A DNA stretch of 64,000 nucleotides. It comes from Rudaea sp. Its GTDB lineage: Bacteria; Pseudomonadota; Gammaproteobacteria; Xanthomonadales; Rhodanobacteraceae. A program made the translations under genes and the position numbers. Below the pieces are notes generated by a model. It had not been told where the DNA came from and made no database searches. It saw only the letters and a list, made by a program, of their open reading frames with translations. The stretch is taken from the NCBI GenBank assembly GCA_031291055.1, contig JARLJU010000325.1, forward strand, positions 21,003-85,002, given 5' to 3'. Positions 52,151 through 61,565 of the stretch are shown piece after piece. Every line of letters starts with the position of its first letter. Within the stretch, counting starts at the first letter, position 1.

Positions 52151-53005
52151 ATGAACGCCTCCAGCAACGCAGCCGTTCCGTCCGCCAGTTCGCGCATCGC
52201 CTTCATCGGCGGCGGCAACATGGCGCGCAGCCTTGTCGGCGGCATGATCCGCAACGGCGCATCGCCGCAAGACATCGATGTGGCCGAACCCAATGCCGGA
52301 TTGCGCGCTGCGCTGGCGCACGATTTCCATGTCGGCACTCACGCGGAAAATGAAGATGCGGCGCAGTCTGCCGATGTGCTGGCGCTGGCGGTCAAGCCGC
52401 AGATGATGAAGACGGTCTGCGCCGGCTTGAGCGCGATCGTGCAGGCGCGCAAGCCTCTGGTGATCTCGATCGCCGCGGGTATCCGCATCGATCAACTCGA
52501 GCACTGGCTGGGTGGCGCGGTTGCCGTCGTGCGCTGCATGCCGAACACGCCAGCGCTCATCGGTGCGGGTGCAACCGGCATGTGCGCCAATACCCGGGTC
52601 GACGCGAGCCGGCGCGCACTGGCCCAAAATATACTCGGCGCGACAGGCTTGTCGCTCTGGATCGACGACGAGGCGCTGATGGATACCGTGACCGCCCTCT
52701 CCGGTTCCGGGCCCGCCTATTTTTTCCTCCTCGTCGAGGCGCTCGAAGACGCAGCGGTCGCGCAGGGCCTGCCGCGCACGACCGCGCGCGCGCTGGCCGT
52801 TCACACCTGCGCCGGCGCCGGGCGCATGCTCGCCGAGGATGGCGCCGCGCCCGCCGCATTGCGCGAGCGCGTGACCTCGCCGAACGGTACCACGCAGGCA
52901 GCGCTGGAAAGCTTCGCCGCGGGCGATTTTCGCGCGATCGTCGCTAGCGCGATTGCCGTCGCGACTGCGCGCGGACGCGAGTTGTCGTCCGAATTTGGCA
53001 GTTGA
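52151..53005 (+). CDS. proC: Pyrroline-5-carboxylate reductase
   Basis: NAD(P)H-dependent enzyme of 284 residues catalysing the last step of proline synthesis. Motifs: the dinucleotide loop IAFIGGGNMARSL, ALAVKPQMM, VRCMPNTPALIGAGATGM, and the C-terminal TALSGSGPAYFFLLVEAL with ERVTSPNGTTQAAL. It is followed by yggT with a 10-bp gap, a conserved pair. Confidence 0.95.
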   Translation: MNASSNAAVPSASSRIAFIGGGNMARSLVGGMIRNGASPQDIDVAEPNAGLRAALAHDFHVGTHAENEDAAQSADVLALAVKPQMMKTVCAGLSAIVQARKPLVISIAAGIRIDQLEHWLGGAVAVVRCMPNTPALIGAGATGMCANTRVDASRRALAQNILGATGLSLWIDDEALMDTVTALSGSGPAYFFLLVEALEDAAVAQGLPRTTARALAVHTCAGAGRMLAEDGAAPAALRERVTSPNGTTQAALESFAAGDFRAIVASAIAVATARGRELSSEFGS

Positions 53006-53015
53006 GAGCATTCCC

Positions 53016-53585
53016 ATGGGTTACTTGCAGAACGCCGGCGCTTTCCTGATCAACACGATCTTCGGATTCTTCATCGGCGTGTTTCTCGTGCGCCTGATGC
53101 TGATCGCGGTCGGCGCGCCGTTCAACGAACCTATCTGCCGTTTCGTCTACCAGCTCACCAATCCCGTGATCACGCCGCTGCGCCGCTTCGTGCCACGCTG
53201 GCGCCGGATCGAGCTTTCTTCGTTGCTGGTGGCATGGCTGCTGGTGCTGCTCGAACTGGTCCTGTTCACAGCCCTGCTGGGCATGCATTTCAGCGTTGCG
53301 GGCCTGCTGCTGCGCACGTTGGTCGACACTCTGGACTGGCTGGTGCTGATCCAGCTCGTCGCCATCTTCGTGCGCTGCATCCTGAGCTTCGTCGTCAGCG
53401 AACGCTACAATCCGAGCATGCAACTGCTGGTGCAGTTCACCGAGCCGGCAGTACGGCCGTTCCGGCGCCTGTTGCCGGCGCTTGGCGGCATGGATTTTTC
53501 CTGCTGGTTCGCGTCGATCGCACTGATCCTGGTGCGCATGCTGGTGCTGGCCCCCCTGGCCGACCTGGCACCGCGGCTACCCTGA
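53016..53585 (+). CDS. yggT: YggT family membrane protein
   Basis: Inner-membrane protein of 189 residues consisting of two YggT repeats. Each has hydrophobic helices and a conserved motif before a Pro-rich turn (QLTNPVITPLRRFVP and QFTEPAVRPFRRLLP). Function is unknown; relatives affect osmotic shock survival and, in chloroplasts, cytochrome assembly. The start at 53016 fits the family; the upstream part of the longer frame overlaps proC. Confidence 0.92.
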   Translation: MGYLQNAGAFLINTIFGFFIGVFLVRLMLIAVGAPFNEPICRFVYQLTNPVITPLRRFVPRWRRIELSSLLVAWLLVLLELVLFTALLGMHFSVAGLLLRTLVDTLDWLVLIQLVAIFVRCILSFVVSERYNPSMQLLVQFTEPAVRPFRRLLPALGGMDFSCWFASIALILVRMLVLAPLADLAPRLP

Positions 53586-53659
53586 ACGGAAGTTTGACGG
53601 GCACGAGCCCGCGCGGGTGTAAGATCGGTCGCGTTGGAAGCGAATAGCGGAGGTGCGCC

Positions 53660-54124
53660 ATGCGCGTGGCCCACAAGGTTGGCGTGTTCATCCTCGCCAT
53701 CGTGGTGTTGCTTGTTCTGCTGCTGTTGCCGCGGCACGGCCAGGGCGCGCAGACGCAGCAGGATTTCGGCGACTACATTGTCCATTACAGCGCAATTACC
53801 ACAAATCAACTTGTGGCCGACGTTGCAAAAACCTACGGCATCGAGCGCTCCGCCTGGCGCGGCCTGCTCAACATCGCCGTGCAGGCCAAGGGCGGCGAGG
53901 ATGCGCGGATGGTCGATGCCGAGGTCAGCGCCGAAGTCAGCGATCTGACCGGTCATCGCTTGCCAATCCGCCTGCGCGAAACCAGCGAGAACGGCGATGT
54001 GGATTACCTCGGCGAATTCGGGTTGAACGGTTCCGGCACCTATGTGTTCACGGTCAGGATCACACCGCCGGGCCATGTCCAGCCTTACCTGGTCAGGTTC
54101 AACCAGGATTACGTCGTCGATTGA
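53660..54124 (+). CDS. DUF4426 family exported protein
   Basis: Protein of 154 residues with one N-terminal hydrophobic segment (VGVFILAIVVLLVLLLLP), either a signal peptide or an anchor. It has the DUF4426 pattern DFGDYIVHYSAITTNQL, ending in PGHVQPYLVRFNQDYVVD. The family lies beside yggT in Pseudomonas too, so it belongs to the conserved block. Function unknown. Confidence 0.82.
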   Translation: MRVAHKVGVFILAIVVLLVLLLLPRHGQGAQTQQDFGDYIVHYSAITTNQLVADVAKTYGIERSAWRGLLNIAVQAKGGEDARMVDAEVSAEVSDLTGHRLPIRLRETSENGDVDYLGEFGLNGSGTYVFTVRITPPGHVQPYLVRFNQDYVVD

Positions 54125-54177
54125 ATCGGGAAAGGTCGAGCGGAACCGATCGCGCCGGAATCGTCCGAGGTGCACGG

Positions 54178-54906
54178 ATGCAGGGAGTGAACTTGGCCGA
54201 CCAGAATCGATCTTCGCGCCTGTGGCTCGTGCGGCATGCCCAGGCTTCGTTCGGCAGCGCCAACTACGATGTGCTGTCCGAGCGCGGACAGGAGCAGGCG
54301 CAACGGCTCGCCGCGTGGCTCGTGGCGCATCCGGAACTCAAGTTCGCGCGCGTGGCCGGAGGTACGTTGCGCAGGCATGCGCAGACGCTGGCGGCGATCG
54401 AACGCGCCTTCAAGGACTCTGATCGGCCCCTGCCCGCAGCGACGCTGGATCCGGACTGGAACGAATTCGATCACGAAGCGGTCATCCGCGCCTACGCCAG
54501 CCGCCATCCGGACGCTCCCATCGTGGCCGCTGCCCGCGGCATGGATCACCGCGCCGTGCACGCCCTGCTCGCCGCGGCCCTGCATGCCTGGGCCAACGGC
54601 GAACTCGATGGCGCTGTCCCGGAAACCTGGGAAGCCTTCGGCGTCCGCGTCGCCAGGGCGCGGGCCCGGCTCGATGCCGCGCCACAAGGCAAGATTCTCG
54701 TGGTCAGTTCTGGCGGACCGATCACGCGCTGCGCGCAGGCTGCCCTCGGCTGCGATGCAGCACGTGCCGTGCGCCTGAATCTGGCCCTGCGCAATACGGC
54801 CATCAGTGAGTTCCGCGGGAGTGACGGCGACTGGCAGATGCACATATGGAACATGCTGCCGCACCTGCCATCGGCCACAGACCGCGAGTGGGTAACGTAT
54901 TATTGA
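54178..54906 (+). CDS. Histidine phosphatase family protein
   Basis: Phosphoglycerate-mutase-like phosphatase of 242 residues. The catalytic RHG-type motif is [12 protein letters not shown], with later TLRRHAQTL and the second His region [18 protein letters not shown]. In this last motif the usual SHGGxI is SSGGPI, so the second catalytic His is replaced by Ser, which may lower activity. The substrate is unknown. ATG 54178 has a GAGG upstream; a TTG at 54193 is possible. The next gene follows after 28 bp. Confidence 0.82.
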   Translation: MQGVNLADQNRSSRLWLVRHAQASFGSANYDVLSERGQEQAQRLAAWLVAHPELKFARVAGGTLRRHAQTLAAIERAFKDSDRPLPAATLDPDWNEFDHEAVIRAYASRHPDAPIVAAARGMDHRAVHALLAAALHAWANGELDGAVPETWEAFGVRVARARARLDAAPQGKILVVSSGGPITRCAQAALGCDAARAVRLNLALRNTAISEFRGSDGDWQMHIWNMLPHLPSATDREWVTYY

Positions 54907-54934
54907 TCGCGACCTTGCCGCGAGAGCCGCACCG

Positions 54935-56167
54935 ATGACCGACCTGTTCCCCCCGTCCGCGCGTGCGCACGACCTGCGCGATCGCGTCAACCGCTTCCAG
55001 CGCGAGCATATCGAGCCGGCCGAAGCGGGCTATAGCGAACACCTTGCACAAACCGGGCAGCGCTGGACGATTCCACCGGTGATCGAGAAACTCAAGGCGC
55101 AGGCGCGCGCTGCGGGCCTGTGGAACCTGTTCCTGCCCGTTCCGGTGAAGGGCGCGCCCGATCACGGCGCCGGTCTGAGCAATCTCGACTACGCGCCGCT
55201 GGCCGAAATCATGGGCCGCTCACTGATCGCGCCGGAAGTATACAATTGCAGTGCGCCGGACACAGGCAACATGGAAGTGCTGGCGCAGTACGGCTCGGAA
55301 GCGCAAAAATCGCGCTGGCTGCAACCGCTGCTGGCCGGTGAAATCCGCTCGGCGTTCGCAATGACGGAACCCGATGTCGCCAGCTCCGACGCCACCAATA
55401 TCGCCACGCGCATCGTGCGCGACGGCAGCGACTACATGATCGATGGCCATAAATGGTGGACTTCCGGCGCGATGGACCCGCGCTGCGCCGTGTTCATCGT
55501 CATGGGCGTGACCAACGCGGATGCGGAACCGCATCGGCGCCATGCGATGGTCCTGGTGCCGCGCGCGACGCCCGGCGTGAACGTGCTGCGTCCGTTGCAG
55601 GTATTCGGTTTCGACGATGCGCCGCACGGTCATGCTGAAGTGCTTTTTACCCAGGTGCGTGTTCCGGCCGAAAACCTCATTCTTGGCGAAGGCCGCGGTT
55701 TCGAGATCGCACAGGGCCGCCTCGGACCGGGCCGCATCCATCATTGCATGCGCCTGATCGGCCTTGCCCAGCGCTCGCTGGAAAGCATGGTCGAGCGGGC
55801 CAAGTCGCGGATCGCCTTCGGCAAGCCGCTCGCGGCGCAGGGCATGGTGCAGGATTCGATCGCGCGGTCGCGCTGCGAGATCGAGCAGGCGCGGCTGCTG
55901 ACACTCGCCGCGGCAGCCGCGCTGGATCGCGACGGCATCAGGGGCGCGAAGGACGCGATCGGCATGATCAAGATCGTCGCTCCAGACATGGCCTGCGCCG
56001 TGATCGATCGCGCAATCCAGATCCACGGCGGCCTTGGCGTCTGCCAGGACAGCTTCCTCGCCCACGCCTATGCGGCGGCGCGCGCGCTGCGTCTGGCCGA
56101 CGGCCCGGACGAAGTACACATTGCCGCATTGGCCAAATCCATGCTCAAGCGCGAGCCACGCGCATGA
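54935..56167 (+). CDS. Acyl-CoA dehydrogenase, ACAD10/11-like
   Basis: FAD-dependent dehydrogenase of 410 residues. It carries the family signature [18 protein letters not shown], the [11 protein letters not shown] segment seen in the ACAD10/11 group, [20 protein letters not shown], and [11 protein letters not shown] near the C-terminus. ACAD10/11-type enzymes handle branched, very long or 4-hydroxy acyl-CoAs. It overlaps the next gene, an aminoglycoside-phosphotransferase-fold kinase, by 4 bp; in animals both domains are one polypeptide. Confidence 0.92.
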   Translation: MTDLFPPSARAHDLRDRVNRFQREHIEPAEAGYSEHLAQTGQRWTIPPVIEKLKAQARAAGLWNLFLPVPVKGAPDHGAGLSNLDYAPLAEIMGRSLIAPEVYNCSAPDTGNMEVLAQYGSEAQKSRWLQPLLAGEIRSAFAMTEPDVASSDATNIATRIVRDGSDYMIDGHKWWTSGAMDPRCAVFIVMGVTNADAEPHRRHAMVLVPRATPGVNVLRPLQVFGFDDAPHGHAEVLFTQVRVPAENLILGEGRGFEIAQGRLGPGRIHHCMRLIGLAQRSLESMVERAKSRIAFGKPLAAQGMVQDSIARSRCEIEQARLLTLAAAAALDRDGIRGAKDAIGMIKIVAPDMACAVIDRAIQIHGGLGVCQDSFLAHAYAAARALRLADGPDEVHIAALAKSMLKREPRA

Positions 56168-57219
56168 CCGACTCGCTGCTGTTGCCTGAATCCGCACTGG
56201 CGAGCTACCTGCAAACGCATGTCGCCCGGTTTCGCGGCCCGCTGACTGCGACCAAATTCAAGGGCGGCCAATCCAACCCGACATACCTGATCGAAGGCGC
56301 TTCGGGGAAATACGTGCTGCGGCGCAAACCGCCGGGCAAGCTGCTCGCGTCGGCGCACGCGGTCGATCGCGAATTCCGCGTGATTGGTTCGCTCGCCAAT
56401 TCCGCCGTGCCGGTCGCTCGTCCGCTTCACCTGTGCACGGATGATTCCATCATCGGCAGCATGTTTTATTTGATGGAGTACGTGCCCGGCCGCATCTTCT
56501 GGGATCCGACACTGCCAGAGCTGTCGCCGGTTGCGCGCACCGCGCTTTACGCAGCCGCGCTCGACGCGCTGGTAGCACTGACACGAGTCGACGTCGCGGC
56601 TTGCGGATTGGCCGATTACGGCAAGCCCGGCAATTATTTCTCGCGTCAGGTTGCGCGCTGGACGGAACAGTACCGTGCCGCGGAAACCGAGCGGCTCGAA
56701 GCCATGGAAACGCTGATCGACTGGCTGCCCGGCGCCGTGCCGGCGGACGACGGCCGGGTTGCCCTGGTACATGGCGACTTTCGCGTTGACAACCTCATCT
56801 GGGACGCGCACGAACCCCATCTGGCAGCCATTGTCGATTGGGAATTGTCCACATTGGGACATCCGTACGCAGATCTGGCCTACTTCTGCATGGCGCTGCG
56901 CCTGCCACGCAACGGCATATTGCCGGGACTCGCCGGCGCGGCGCGCACGGCGCTTGGCATCCCGGAAGAAACCGCGATGATCGAGCACTACGTCGCGGCG
57001 AGCGGGCTTGACCCGCGCCCACACTGGCCGTTCCTGCTCGCGTTCCAGTTTTTCCGTCTCGCCGCGATCGCCCAGGGCGTGCTCAGGCGCGCGCTGCAGG
57101 GCAACGCATCGAGCGAACGCGCGATGCAGGCCGGCGCGATGGCGCACACGATCGCCGATCTCGGCGTGGGTGCTGCGCAGATAGCCGATGTGCGCTTTGC
57201 GCCCGGCACGCCGTTATAA
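56164..57219 (+). CDS. APH-fold phosphotransferase paired with acyl-CoA dehydrogenase
   Basis: Kinase-fold protein of 351 residues matching the N-terminal part of ACAD10/11: [33 protein letters not shown], catalytic loop [13 protein letters not shown], and metal-binding [19 protein letters not shown]. In ACAD11-like systems this kinase phosphorylates 4-hydroxyacyl-CoA before the dehydrogenase acts, so the pair may degrade hydroxy fatty acids such as lactone precursors. It overlaps the dehydrogenase gene by 4 bp. Confidence 0.9.
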   Translation: MTDSLLLPESALASYLQTHVARFRGPLTATKFKGGQSNPTYLIEGASGKYVLRRKPPGKLLASAHAVDREFRVIGSLANSAVPVARPLHLCTDDSIIGSMFYLMEYVPGRIFWDPTLPELSPVARTALYAAALDALVALTRVDVAACGLADYGKPGNYFSRQVARWTEQYRAAETERLEAMETLIDWLPGAVPADDGRVALVHGDFRVDNLIWDAHEPHLAAIVDWELSTLGHPYADLAYFCMALRLPRNGILPGLAGAARTALGIPEETAMIEHYVAASGLDPRPHWPFLLAFQFFRLAAIAQGVLRRALQGNASSERAMQAGAMAHTIADLGVGAAQIADVRFAPGTPL

Positions 57220-57260
57220 CCGTTGCGCGCCATAACCCCTGCACACTGGAGTTCATCGAC

Positions 57261-57815
57261 ATGCCCTTCGTCACGATTATTGCCATCGGTGCCTTGACCC
57301 TGGCCGCGACCGGCCCGGGCGAATTCTCGCAATCCGGCACGATGAAAATCGGCGATGGACCGCAACGCAGCGCCAGCTTGCACGTAGGATGCTCGGCCGA
57401 TCCCGACGGTGGCGCCCTTGTTATTGAGCTGATCGCGACCGAAGCCAACACGCGCAAGGATTTCGACTACGACGATTTCGAAGGCCCGGACGCACCCGCG
57501 GGCGCCAAGGCGCTCAGCCACGTGACGTGGAAGACGAACACCGGCACCACGGACATCACTCACACTGCGGCCGGCTCGTATCTGCCGGAGCCACCGGAAT
57601 CGTTCATGTTCGGCATCGATCAGCTGTCGCGCCGGCGCGGGCCGGCGGCGACGCTGCTGGCGGCTGTAGGTACTGATTCCGGCCAACTGGTGTGGACGCA
57701 GACCGGGTTTGATGCCAGACACAAGCTGATTGCGACGTTCGCTCTGGACGCTGCAGCAACACAGCATCTGCACGACGCCGTGGCTGCCTGTTTACCGGCG
57801 ACCAAACCGCCATGA
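57261..57815 (+). CDS. Hypothetical exported protein
   Basis: A 184-residue protein with a short hydrophobic N-terminus (FVTIIAIGALTLAATGPGEF) that could be a signal peptide. The rest is soluble, with an acidic stretch (DFDYDDFEGPDAPAG) and one notable Cys near residue 44. I recognise no family. It lies 41 bp after the kinase gene in the same direction and converges on the next gene. Confidence 0.6.
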   Translation: MPFVTIIAIGALTLAATGPGEFSQSGTMKIGDGPQRSASLHVGCSADPDGGALVIELIATEANTRKDFDYDDFEGPDAPAGAKALSHVTWKTNTGTTDITHTAAGSYLPEPPESFMFGIDQLSRRRGPAATLLAAVGTDSGQLVWTQTGFDARHKLIATFALDAAATQHLHDAVAACLPATKPP

Positions 57816-57840
57816 AGCCTCGCGCAAGCGACAAAGCACC

Positions 57841-58641
57841 CTAGGCCGTGAATCCTTTTGCCCACGCTGCAATTATCCTATGCAGCGCATCCAGGCCGTC
57901 GAACAACGCCGCCGGCCCCGGTTGCAGGATGATCGGCGATTTTATTTCGTGCAGTTGGCCGTTGCGCACCGCAGGAATCGTTCCCCAGCCCGGACGGACT
58001 GCGACCCGGTCCGGACGGAATTTCTTGCCGCACCATGATCCGACAATGATGTCCGGCGCACGACGCACGACGTCGGCCGGGTCGGCGATGATGCGATATC
58101 TTGCCAGCGACTGTACCGCGAGTTCGGGGAACGCGTCGTCGCCTCCGGCGATGCGGACCAGTTCCGCAACCCAGCGGATACCCGAAATCATCGGCTCGTC
58201 CCATTCCTCGAAATATACGCGCGGCCGGCGCGTCAGCCGCGATGCCATATTTTCCACTTGTGCAATATGTTCTTCGGCGCGGCGTGCGAGCGCGTCTGCC
58301 TTGTCGGCCGCGCCGACGATCGCGCCGAGGCGGCGGATGTAGTCGATGATGCCTGCGACGGAACGATGATTGCTGATCCACACTTCCACGCCGGCGGCGA
58401 TCAGCTCGCGCGCGATATCGGCCTGGATATCGGAAAAGCCGACGACGAAATCGGGCTCGAGCTTCAGGATCTCGCCGATCTTTGCGCTCGTGAATGCGGA
58501 AACCTTCGGTTTTTCCCGGCGCGCACGCGGCGGCCGCACGGTAAACCCGGAAATGCCGACAATGCGATCCGGTTCGCCGATCGCGTACAGAACTTCGGTT
58601 GGTTCCTCGGTGAGGCAGACGATGCGTTTCGGACCGGACAT
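57841..58641 (-). CDS. BtuF-like cobalamin-binding protein without signal peptide
   Basis: Periplasmic-binding-protein fold of 266 residues, type III (BtuF/FecB-like): RIVCLTEEPTEVLYAIGEPDRIVGIS, LKLEPDFVVGFSDIQADIA, and a C-terminal PDIIVGSWCGKKF with RPGWGTIPAVRNGQLHEI. No signal peptide precedes MSGPKRIVCLT, and extending upstream enters a repeat and does not yield one. It could therefore act in the cytoplasm, or be exported in another way. No BtuC/BtuD genes are nearby. Confidence 0.78.
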   Translation of the reverse strand: MSGPKRIVCLTEEPTEVLYAIGEPDRIVGISGFTVRPPRARREKPKVSAFTSAKIGEILKLEPDFVVGFSDIQADIARELIAAGVEVWISNHRSVAGIIDYIRRLGAIVGAADKADALARRAEEHIAQVENMASRLTRRPRVYFEEWDEPMISGIRWVAELVRIAGGDDAFPELAVQSLARYRIIADPADVVRRAPDIIVGSWCGKKFRPDRVAVRPGWGTIPAVRNGQLHEIKSPIILQPGPAALFDGLDALHRIIAAWAKGFTA

Positions 58642-58647
58642 GGGGAT

Positions 58648-58722
58648 AGTTGTCAGTTTTCTCGCTCGGCAATCGCGGCCGACGCCAACGACGGCGTCGT
58701 TTTCCCGACAACCGACAACCAC
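58648..58722. repeat. Inverted-repeat element between btuF-like gene and pdxH
   Basis: The left end GTTGTCAG and right end CCGACAACCGACAACC are approximate inverted copies with a variable centre. It fills the 83-bp gap. Confidence 0.5.
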
Positions 58723-58724
58723 GA

Positions 58725-59324
58725 TCACGGATACAACATCCGCTTGCTCCAGGTTCCGGCAGCCAGTTCGTAGCGCACGCGTTCATGCAGGCGATGGCGC
58801 TGGCCGAACCACAGCTCGATCATGTCGGGCACCAGGCGATAGCCGCCCCAGTACGGCGGCCGCGGCACGGGAACGCCGGCGAATTTGCGTTCGTACTCGG
58901 CGATGCGCGCGTCCAGTTCAGCGCGATCGTTGAGCGTCTGCGACTGCAGCGAGGCCCAGGCGCCGATCTGGCTCTCGCGGGCACGGCTGGCGAAATAGGC
59001 GTCGGACTCATCTGCGCCGGCCTTCTCGATCACGCCTTCAACCCGCACCTGGACCTTGTCGCGCAAGGTTTTCCACAAAATGCACAATGCGGCATTGTTC
59101 CTGGCCGAAAGCTCGTGTGCCTTGGCGCTTTCATAGTTGGTGTAGAACGTGAAACCGTCCTCGTCCGCCGCCTTGAGCAGAACGATGCGGGCCGACACGC
59201 GGCCATTGGCATCGGCCGTGGCCAGGGTCATTGCCGTCGGCTCCGGCTCGCCGGCGCGTGTCGCCTCGTCGAGCAAATCTCGGAACGCGGACAGCGCTTG
59301 CTGATAAAGTTCTTTCGCTACCAT
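58725..59324 (-). CDS. pdxH: Pyridoxamine/pyridoxine 5'-phosphate oxidase
   Basis: FMN enzyme of 199 residues making pyridoxal phosphate. Motifs: MTLATADANGRVSARIVLLK, GFTFYTNYESAKAHEL, ALCILWKTLRDKVQVRVEG, and the C-terminal PPYWGGYRLVPDMIELWFGQ followed by RLHERVRYEL and RMLYP. The ATG at 59324 gives a normal N-terminus. Divergent from the glycerate-kinase-like gene with a gap of only 19 bp. Confidence 0.95.
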   Translation of the reverse strand: MVAKELYQQALSAFRDLLDEATRAGEPEPTAMTLATADANGRVSARIVLLKAADEDGFTFYTNYESAKAHELSARNNAALCILWKTLRDKVQVRVEGVIEKAGADESDAYFASRARESQIGAWASLQSQTLNDRAELDARIAEYERKFAGVPVPRPPYWGGYRLVPDMIELWFGQRHRLHERVRYELAAGTWSKRMLYP

Positions 59325-59343
59325 GCCCAGGAGAGTCGAATTG

Positions 59344-60219
59344 ATGTCGCGTGATGCTATCACGCAGGCCGGGTATCCCGATGCGATCGTCGGCGCTGTG
59401 CTCGCCTACCTCCTGCGCAAGAAGGCCGGAGAGCGCCCGTGGTTGGTCGGAGTCTCGGGCCTGCAAGGCAGCGGCAAGAGCACGCTCGCGGCGCAACTCG
59501 TCGAACGGGCCCGGGCACAGGGCATGTACGCTCTGGGCATGTCGATCGACGATTTCTATTTCGGCCGCTCGCGCCGCCTGCGTCTGGCGCGCACGGTGCA
59601 TCCGCTGCTGGCGACGCGCGGCGTGCCCGGCACGCACGATCTGCCGCTGCTGGAAAGTACGCTGCGCGATCTTCGCCGCGCCAGCGCACGCCGGCCGGCA
59701 CGTGTGCCGCGCTTCGACAAGGGCCGGGATACGCGCCTGCCACCGTCGCGCTGGCGGCACGTGACCCGGCCGCCGGAGCTGGTTATCCTGGAGGGCTGGT
59801 GCGTCGGCGTGACCGCCGAGCCGGCGCACGCGTTGCGGCGGCCGCTCAATCTGCTCGAGCGCGAGCAGGATCGCGATGCGCGCTGGCGTACCTGGGTCAA
59901 TGCGCAGCTTGAGCGGGACTACGCGGCGCTGTGGCGGCGCCTGGACCGTCTCGTGCTGCTGCGAGCTCCGCGTTTCCGGGTCGTCCGCCAATGGCGCGAC
60001 GAGCAGGAACGCGCACTGCGCCAGCGCAATGCGCCGCGGGCGATGTCGCCTGCTGTCCTGCGGAGGTTTCTCATGCACTACGAGCGCCTGAGCCGGCAGG
60101 CGCTGCGCGGATTGCCGGCGCACGCCGACCTTTGTCTCGCGCTCGATCGGCAACGCCGCGTAACAAGAATCGTCGAACGCGGTCAGCCGCCGGCGTCGAC
60201 AACCACGGCCGTTCCGTAG
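59344..60219 (+). CDS. P-loop kinase, D-glycerate 3-kinase-like
   Basis: Kinase of 291 residues of the GLYK-like P-loop family: Walker [34 protein letters not shown], the loop [23 protein letters not shown], and [10 protein letters not shown]. Plant GLYK phosphorylates D-glycerate in photorespiration; bacterial homologues are often annotated only as kinase. The ATG at 59344 has an AGGAGA upstream. Its 3' end overlaps the convergent YbjQ gene by 37 bp. Confidence 0.82.
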   Translation: MSRDAITQAGYPDAIVGAVLAYLLRKKAGERPWLVGVSGLQGSGKSTLAAQLVERARAQGMYALGMSIDDFYFGRSRRLRLARTVHPLLATRGVPGTHDLPLLESTLRDLRRASARRPARVPRFDKGRDTRLPPSRWRHVTRPPELVILEGWCVGVTAEPAHALRRPLNLLEREQDRDARWRTWVNAQLERDYAALWRRLDRLVLLRAPRFRVVRQWRDEQERALRQRNAPRAMSPAVLRRFLMHYERLSRQALRGLPAHADLCLALDRQRRVTRIVERGQPPASTTTAVP

Positions 60220-60524
60220 CAGAGCACTTCGGTGACGCCAGGCGCCACCTCGTTGGCATCGTAGCGCATGCCGATCACGGCATTGGCGCCGTGTGCGACC
60301 GCATGCGCGAGCATCAATTCGTAGGCATCCTCGCGCGCCTTCTCGCACAGCTCGGTATACAAGGTGATGTTGCCGCCGAGCAGGGTCTGCAGGCCGGCGC
60401 CGATGGATCCGACCACGCTGCGCGAGCGCGCGACGATGCCGCGCACGATGCCGATATTGCGGATGATGCGATGCCCGGGCAGTTCAAACGCCGTGGTCAC
60501 CATCGCCGTGGAAATCGTCGCCAT
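60183..60524 (-). CDS. YbjQ/UPF0145 family protein
   Basis: Protein of 113 residues with the YbjQ pattern: [21 protein letters not shown], then VARSRS, an Ala/Glu-rich helix, and [18 protein letters not shown] followed by EVLCYGTAV. Members form pentamers; the function is unsettled, and metal binding was proposed from the fold. The ATG at 60524 begins the conserved part. Dodecin lies 70 bp upstream in the same direction. Confidence 0.88.
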   Translation of the reverse strand: MATISTAMVTTAFELPGHRIIRNIGIVRGIVARSRSVVGSIGAGLQTLLGGNITLYTELCEKAREDAYELMLAHAVAHGANAVIGMRYDANEVAPGVTEVLCYGTAVVVDAGG

Positions 60525-60594
60525 GGGCTGCAAGCCTCTGTCAATGAGAAATCAAGCGGGCGCGGCGATCGCCGCGCCGCCGCGAACAGGTCGC

Positions 60595-60798
60595 CTATTC
60601 GAGCACGAAGTTGATGCGCATGTTGACGCGCCACTCGGTGACCTTGCCGTCGTCGGTCGTGGCGACCTTGATCTCGTTGATCCAGGCTCCCTTGATGTTC
60701 TTGACCGATTTGGAAGCGCGTTTCAAACCGTCGGTAACCGCGTGTTCGATGCCCTTGCTCGAGGACGAACTTATTTCGATGACTTTTGCGACGCTCAT
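60595..60798 (-). CDS. Dodecin
   Basis: A 67-residue protein forming dodecameric shells that store flavins. The family pattern is complete: VAKVIEISSSSSKGIEHAV, the flavin-stacking Trp39 in GAWINEIKV, and WRVNMRINFVLE at the end. A good ribosome site (GGAGGGTAGG) precedes the ATG. Confidence 0.93.
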   Translation of the reverse strand: MSVAKVIEISSSSSKGIEHAVTDGLKRASKSVKNIKGAWINEIKVATTDDGKVTEWRVNMRINFVLE

Positions 60799-60908
60799 GA
60801 CCTACCCTCCGCATGGTGAAGGAATCGGCGCCGAAGCGCCGCTGTCAGCTCGTTGTTGTCGCGTTTTCCTGCCTGACGCAACCAGTGTAGCAGCCGCTAC
60901 CGCACAGT

Positions 60909-61418
60909 TCATGGTGCCGCGGCACGCGCGGCCGGTTCGCGCTCGCGCGGCAGCCAGCGCAGCCAGACCAGCCAGAACACCAGGGCGTCGAATATGATCA
61001 GCGCCTGCCACAGATACAGATGGAACCACTCGAACCAGACCTGATTCCATGCATGCAGGTAATACAGGCTGATGATGCGCACGAGATTCAGCGTCTGGAT
61101 CGCCAGAAAGCCGAGGGCGACTCCGACGAGCTTGTGCTTCCAGGGCGCCGGAAAAGCCAGCACGGCCGAAACCAGGATCAGCACCGCTTCAACGCCGTTG
61201 CAACCCGCCACGATTTCGATGCCGCTGTTGTCGAACGCATTGAGGATGTCGTTCTGGCGCGCGATGACGGTATGGTCGAACAGCCGCATCAGCCAGACGC
61301 TGGCGTGCGCGATCGCCGTGGTGAAGGGCAGGATCACGTTGGCCTGCACCGGTTGCAGCAATTCCAGCGTGAACAGCAGCAGCAGGCAGGCGAGAAAGAT
61401 CAGGATGAAACGAAGCAT
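60909..61418 (-). CDS. xrtH: Exosortase H
   Basis: Membrane cysteine protease/transpeptidase of 169 residues, the short single-domain form known as XrtH. The catalytic triad is visible: Cys73 in AGCNGVEAV, Arg114 in LNLVRIISLYY, and His133 in FEWFHLYLWQ. It has about five membrane helices. XrtH enzymes process proteins with an IPTL-CTERM tail; the beta-helix protein at 4687-6246 has such a tail in variant form. The ATG at 61418 begins the first helix; the longer upstream frame runs through a repeat. Confidence 0.88.
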   Translation of the reverse strand: MLRFILIFLACLLLLFTLELLQPVQANVILPFTTAIAHASVWLMRLFDHTVIARQNDILNAFDNSGIEIVAGCNGVEAVLILVSAVLAFPAPWKHKLVGVALGFLAIQTLNLVRIISLYYLHAWNQVWFEWFHLYLWQALIIFDALVFWLVWLRWLPREREPAARAAAP

Positions 61419-61460
61419 TTTTTTGAAGGTCGGGCTAAGGGCCGAGGGCCAATTGTAGCG

Positions 61461-61546
61461 GTTGTTGCTTGCCGGTTCCCGGTTCGCGGTCGGAACCGGC
61501 AAATTGCGCTGCATTGCCGGCAGCCAAGAACCGACAACCGGGAACC
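61461..61546. repeat. Inverted-repeat element upstream of xrtH and aroK
   Basis: The left part GGTTCCCGGTTCGCGGTCGG is nearly the reverse complement of the right end CCGACAACCGGGAACC. It lies in the 147-bp gap between the divergent genes and is the clearest inverted copy in the window. Confidence 0.65.
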
Positions 61547-61565
61547 GCTCTGCTAGCATCGCAGC

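Noticed and set aside
51215..53017. Minus-strand open frame of 600 codons across yfiN, yfiB and proC
   Set aside because: It is opposite three well-supported genes and shows no domain; it results from codon bias on the other strand.
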